Source: Tepidibacter thalassicus DSM 15285
GTDB taxonomy: Bacteria; Bacillota; Clostridia; Peptostreptococcales; Peptostreptococcaceae
Direction: 5' to 3'
NCBI RefSeq assembly: GCF_900129915.1
Contig: NZ_FQXH01000020.1
Location: 1 to 35,824 of the forward strand
DNA: 35,824 bases
This document shows positions 32,568 through 35,824 of the stretch, in pieces. Position 1 is the stretch's first letter. Each line of letters opens with the position of its first letter. The notes below the pieces were generated by a model. The model was not told the origin of the DNA and did no database searches. It was given only the letters and a program-made list of their open reading frames with translations. A program made the translations under genes and the position numbers.

Positions 32568-33910
32568 AGTATTATATCTGCTATTTTAAATACGTTTCCA
32601 GCTCCAGCAGTTATAACTACATCGCTTTTATTTACATTGTCGCAGATGTATTTTGCTATATCGTTAAATGATTTGATGTATAGAGCATCTACATTATTTT
32701 CATTTAATTTATCTGCAAGTTGTGATGAATGAATTATTCCCGTATCTTTTTCTCTAGCAGCATAAATATCTGTGATTATAACTTTGTCTGCATCGAAGAA
32801 TGAATTAGAAAATTCATCTAATAGTGCATAAGTTCTAGTGTAAGTATGAGGTTGAAATATACACCAAAGTTTTCCTTTGCATATATTTTTAGCAGCGGAT
32901 AATGTAGCTTTGATTTCTGTTGGATGGTGAGCATAATCATCTATTATAACTGCATCTTTATATTTTCCTTTGTATTCAAATCTCCTTCCAACACCAGTAT
33001 ATCTACTTATATTGGATTTAATTTTATCAATAGGTATATTTGAAATTATACCAACAGTTATAGCTGCAGTTGCATTGTATATATTGTGGATACCGGGAAT
33101 TGAAAGTTTAAATTCACCTAAATCTTTTCCTTTGAATTTAAGTGAAAAGATGCCATGGCCCATTTCGTTGAATTTGATATTTTTAATTACGACATCGTTA
33201 TTTTCATTTTGACCGTATTTTATAATATTTGTGTTGATATCAGATATAATATCTAGACAGTTTTTATCATCTCCGTTTACAATAAAATATCCATCTTTAG
33301 GAAGGAGTTTTCCAAATTTATTAAAAGAACTTTTAATATCATCGAGATTTGAAAAATAATCTAGATGATCTGCTTCTATATTCAAAACCACCGAAATTTT
33401 TGGATTGAATTCTAAAAAACTATTTACGTATTCACAAGCTTCTGTAATAAAGTTTTCGGATTTTCCTATTTTTGTATTTCCGCCGATATCTTTTAAATGA
33501 CCGCCTACAAGTATAGTAGGGTCAAGATTTGAAAGTTCGAATAACAGAGAAATCATAGAAGTAGTACTTGTTTTTCCGTGAGTTCCAGCAATAGCTATTG
33601 AGTTTTTATAGTCCTTCATGAGTTCACCCAAAAATTTTGCTCTAGACATGATTTTTATATTTTTATTTTTGGCTTCTACAAATTCTTCGTTATCTTCACT
33701 TATAGCTGCTGTATATACTATTAAATCTATATCATTCGTTATATTTTCTTTTTTATGACCGATATTAATATTGGCACCCTGTTTTTTTAGACTATCGATT
33801 ACTTTAGAATATTGAACGTCTGAGCCTGATACTGTATATCCTTTACTTAGACATATTTTAGCCAGGGCACTCATATTTATTCCACCGATTCCTATAAAAT
33901 ATATGTGCAT
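32555..33910 (-). CDS. murC: UDP-N-acetylmuramate--L-alanine ligase
   Basis: 451 residues, the usual length. N-terminal Rossmann part [14 protein letters not shown] (4-17), ATP-binding P-loop [11 protein letters not shown] (109-119), [35 protein letters not shown], and [16 protein letters not shown]. It adds the first amino acid (L-Ala) to UDP-MurNAc in peptidoglycan synthesis in the cytosol. The ATG follows AAGGAGAG. Arranged divergently from purR, an order seen in other Clostridia. Confidence 0.97.
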   Translation of the reverse strand: MHIYFIGIGGINMSALAKICLSKGYTVSGSDVQYSKVIDSLKKQGANINIGHKKENITNDIDLIVYTAAISEDNEEFVEAKNKNIKIMSRAKFLGELMKDYKNSIAIAGTHGKTSTTSMISLLFELSNLDPTILVGGHLKDIGGNTKIGKSENFITEACEYVNSFLEFNPKISVVLNIEADHLDYFSNLDDIKSSFNKFGKLLPKDGYFIVNGDDKNCLDIISDINTNIIKYGQNENNDVVIKNIKFNEMGHGIFSLKFKGKDLGEFKLSIPGIHNIYNATAAITVGIISNIPIDKIKSNISRYTGVGRRFEYKGKYKDAVIIDDYAHHPTEIKATLSAAKNICKGKLWCIFQPHTYTRTYALLDEFSNSFFDADKVIITDIYAAREKDTGIIHSSQLADKLNENNVDALYIKSFNDIAKYICDNVNKSDVVITAGAGNVFKIADIILNEA

Positions 33911-34062
33911 GTCAAAAATCTCTCCTTATTAATTAATATTGTGATATAATTAAATGATGTTTTAAATTTATTTGAAAATTTACACCTATTATAATTAATA
34001 TGAATAAAATATAGACTTTATTATACCATAATAATAATTATTATTAAAACAGGAGGTTTAAA

Positions 34063-34884
34063 ATGAAGTTTAAGAGAACTGAAAGAATGGGAGCTATAGT
34101 TAAGATACTTTCAGATAATCCCAATAAAGTATTTACTTTGAGTTTTTTTACACAAAAATTTAATGCTGCAAAATCAACTATAAGTGAAGATATATTAGTA
34201 GTAAAGAACGTATTTGAAAAATTGAATTTAGGTAAAGTAATTACAATAGCAGGAGCTGCTGGAGGAGTTAAGTATATTCCTAAAATATCTGATGAAGACA
34301 ATGAAAATTTTTTAAAAGAGCTTTGTGAGAAAATAAATGATCCATCGAGAATACTACCGGGAGGATTTTTATATTTAATAGATTTAATATATAATCCAGA
34401 GATTTCTTTTAAAATAGGAAAAATATTTGCTTCATATATAGATTATAGCGAAGCTGATTATGTAGTTACAATAGAAACTAAGGGAATTCCAATGGCTTTA
34501 ATGGCAGCAAAAGCAATGAACCTTCCGCTAGTTATAATAAGAAAGGATACTAAAGTATCTGAAGGATCATCACTCAATATAACTTATATGTCTGGAAGCA
34601 AAAAAACAGTTCAAACTATGACTTTACCTAGAAAAGCATTAAAGGAAGGATCTAAAGTTATATTGATAGATGATTTTATGAGAGGTGGGGGAACTCTTAA
34701 GGGAATGGAAGATTTAATGCGAGAATTCAATGCTCAAGTCATAGGTAAAGGAGTGTTGATTTCAACATCTACTCCTGAAGAAAAACTAGTTGAAGATTAT
34801 ATATATCTTTTAGATTTAAAAGAAGTAGATGAAAAGAAAAACACAATCAAAATAGAACCCAATAAAAATTTTATAGTAACGTAA
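34063..34884 (+). CDS. purR: Pur operon repressor
   Basis: 273 residues, Bacillus-type PurR. The N-terminal winged helix (~1-75) begins KFKRTERMGAIVKILSDNP. The C-terminal phosphoribosyltransferase-like domain carries the PRPP loop VILIDDFMRGGGTLKGM (199-215). In Bacillus, PurR represses purine genes and PRPP acts as inducer. ATG follows AGGAGG. In Bacillus the order is purR-yabJ-spoVG; here yabJ is absent and spoVG follows after the terminator. Confidence 0.95.
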   Translation: MKFKRTERMGAIVKILSDNPNKVFTLSFFTQKFNAAKSTISEDILVVKNVFEKLNLGKVITIAGAAGGVKYIPKISDEDNENFLKELCEKINDPSRILPGGFLYLIDLIYNPEISFKIGKIFASYIDYSEADYVVTIETKGIPMALMAAKAMNLPLVIIRKDTKVSEGSSLNITYMSGSKKTVQTMTLPRKALKEGSKVILIDDFMRGGGTLKGMEDLMREFNAQVIGKGVLISTSTPEEKLVEDYIYLLDLKEVDEKKNTIKIEPNKNFIVT

Positions 34885-34918
34885 AATCCACGATTTTAAA
34901 GATCGTGGATTTTTTTTT
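34884..34918 (+). terminator. Terminator after purR
   Basis: AAATCCACGAT (34884-34894) pairs with ATCGTGGATTT (34902-34912), then a T-run. Confidence 0.92.
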
Positions 34919-34926
34919 AAAACTTA

Positions 34927-34954
34927 GAAGGAAATTGAAATTTGTCATAGAATA
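34927..34954 (+). promoter_or_regulatory. Sigma-H-type promoter of spoVG
   Basis: GAAGGAAAT (34927-34935), 11 bases, ATAGAATA (34947-34954). This fits the RnAGGAwww-N11/12-RnnGAATw consensus of sigma-H at every fixed position. spoVG is a classic sigma-H gene in Bacillus. The -10 falls in the first copy of a tandem 14-base repeat CATAGAATATATTA (34946-34959 and 34961-34974). Confidence 0.75.
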
Positions 34955-35010
34955 TATTACCATAGAATATATTAACATAATTACCAGCGGTATAAAGGAG
35001 TGTGAATATT

Positions 35011-35289
35011 TTGGAAATAACAGATGTTAGGGTGAGAAAGATTACAGAAGATGGTAAGATGAAAGGGATTGTTTCTGTAACTTTTGATAATTTATTTGTA
35101 GTACATGATATAAAAATAATAGAAGGTCAAAATGGACTTTTTATAGCTATGCCTAGCAGAAAAATATCAGAGGGAGAATTTAGAGATATAGCTCATCCTA
35201 TAAATTCTCAAATGAGACAAATGCTTCAAGATCAAATATTAAAAGCATATGAAGAAGCTTTAATGCATATGGAAGTTGCCATGGAATAA
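35011..35289 (+). CDS. spoVG: Septation/sporulation regulator SpoVG
   Basis: 92 residues. The family core is present: [32 protein letters not shown] and [15 protein letters not shown], nearly identical in pattern to Bacillus SpoVG, a nucleic-acid-binding regulator of septum formation and sporulation. The TTG at 35011 is preferred because it aligns with the usual MEVTDVR start and has AGGAG ten bases upstream. The GTG at 35002 is only one base after that site. Expected to be driven by the sigma-H-like promoter just upstream. An IS200-type element is inserted shortly after the stop codon. Confidence 0.93.
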   Translation: MEITDVRVRKITEDGKMKGIVSVTFDNLFVVHDIKIIEGQNGLFIAMPSRKISEGEFRDIAHPINSQMRQMLQDQILKAYEEALMHMEVAME

Positions 35290-35310
35290 AATAGGAATGA
35301 CGATTTTAAC

Positions 35311-35432
35311 ACGATTAGCAGAAGTCTCCCATCCTCTATAGGTGGGAGATGAATGCGTAAACACAACTTGCTTCTATTATTTTTTTGTGCTAAAATAAAG
35401 TTGGTAGTAAATAATAGAAATGAGTGATAGTA
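35311..35432 (+). mobile_element. Left end of an IS200/IS605-type element
   Basis: A hairpin TCTCCCATC / GGTGGGAGA (35325-35333 with 35341-35349, one T-G pair, 7-base loop) is the typical subterminal structure recognised by Y1 transposases. It follows a TTTAAC (35305-35310), a plausible target sequence, so the element probably starts at about 35311. The tnpA gene begins at 35433. Confidence 0.7.
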
Positions 35433-35824
35433 ATGAAATTAGATACAAACAATCATTCAGTATTCTTATTACATTATCATCTTGTATTAGTTATAAAATA
35501 CAGAAGAGAAGTAATAAATGATGATATAAGCAATAGACTAAAAGATATATTTGAGAAAATAAGTCCAAATTATAATATAACTATCCAAGAATGGGAACAT
35601 GACAAAAACCATGTTCATGTATTATTCAAAGCACATCCAAATAGTGAATTATCAAAATTTATAAATGCTTATAAAAGTGCGAGTAGTAGACTTATAAAAA
35701 AAGAGTTTCCTCAAATAAAGAAAAAGTTATGGAAAGAATATTTTTGGTCAAGAAGTTACTGCTTACTTACAACAGGTGGTGCACCTATAGAAGTAATAAA
35801 GAAATATATTCAGAGTCAAGGTGA
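35433..35824 (+). CDS. tnpA: IS200-like Y1 transposase TnpA (cut by window edge)
   Basis: 130 residues visible; the reading frame is still open at the last base. The HUH motif is HVH (60-62) in the context KNHVHVLF. The catalytic Tyr is probably Tyr125 in IEVIKKYIQSQ, preceded by LWKEYFWSRSYCLLTTGG, all typical of IS200/IS605 TnpA. It moves the element as single-stranded DNA without inverted repeats. Nearly complete, since such proteins are ~130-155 residues. Whether a tnpB follows cannot be seen. Confidence 0.93.
   Translation, partial: MKLDTNNHSVFLLHYHLVLVIKYRREVINDDISNRLKDIFEKISPNYNITIQEWEHDKNHVHVLFKAHPNSELSKFINAYKSASSRLIKKEFPQIKKKLWKEYFWSRSYCLLTTGGAPIEVIKKYIQSQG

Overview
The window is AT-rich Firmicutes DNA. 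The gene content points to a spore-forming, amino-acid-fermenting (Stickland-type) member of the Clostridia. The evidence is a selenocysteine-dependent betaine reductase operon, spmA/spmB, spoVG with a sigma-H type promoter, a Met T-box, and the neighbourhood metG-tatD-yabE-rnmV-rsmA ... purR-spoVG, which follows the order known from Bacillus subtilis (metS-yabD-yabE-rnmV-ksgA-...-purR-yabJ-spoVG). The species cannot be fixed from the sequence alone; a relative of Tepidibacter, Peptoclostridium or Alkaliphilus is plausible.

Layout. 1-453: end of an rRNA operon (23S tail, 5S, tRNA-Asn, tRNA-Glu) closed by a bidirectional terminator. 452-2925 (minus): two lipoproteins, a NodB-type polysaccharide deacetylase and an SH3b plus DUF4015 glycoside-hydrolase-like protein. 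3107-3784 (minus): a TetR-family regulator, divergent from 4083-9924 (plus), the betaine reductase locus grdI-grdH-grdA, then a BCCT transporter and trxB. grdH and grdA each contain an in-frame TGA read as selenocysteine (Sec348 and Sec44). Betaine would be imported by the BCCT carrier, activated by GrdI/GrdH, and reduced through GrdA with electrons passed on from TrxB. The acetyl-phosphate-forming protein C (grdC/grdD) and thioredoxin are not in this window.

9982-13677: pncB (minus), an MtnX-like HAD phosphatase, spmA-spmB and a 49-residue basic protein resembling gamma-type SASPs. 13790-15212: an IS607-like remnant with a gutted serine-recombinase gene and an intact tnpB. 15311-16528: an HD-GYP protein. 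16554-21330: promoter, Met T-box, an AAA-like/PD-(D/E)XK protein, metG and tatD. The AAA/nuclease gene sits between the T-box and metG. 21573-24197: yabE (3D/G5), rnmV and rsmA.

24251-25351 is an uncharacterised protein with an acidic/KE-rich middle. 25445-29141 is a segment bounded by two inverted copies of a ~230-260 bp imperfectly palindromic element. It holds a CDF cation transporter, an Orn/Lys/Arg decarboxylase and a small minus-strand operon of an orphan PqqD-family protein plus a membrane-anchored small protein. 29184-31151 (minus) is an OPT transporter, followed by an unknown membrane-anchored protein, murC (minus), purR and spoVG. The window ends inside an IS200-type tnpA whose left-end hairpin is visible just after spoVG.

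Most promising for follow-up: the long palindromic repeat pair, the nuclease/ATPase gene captured under Met T-box control, the TnpB with a relocated RuvC glutamate, and the TetR-side promoter carrying three phased palindromes.
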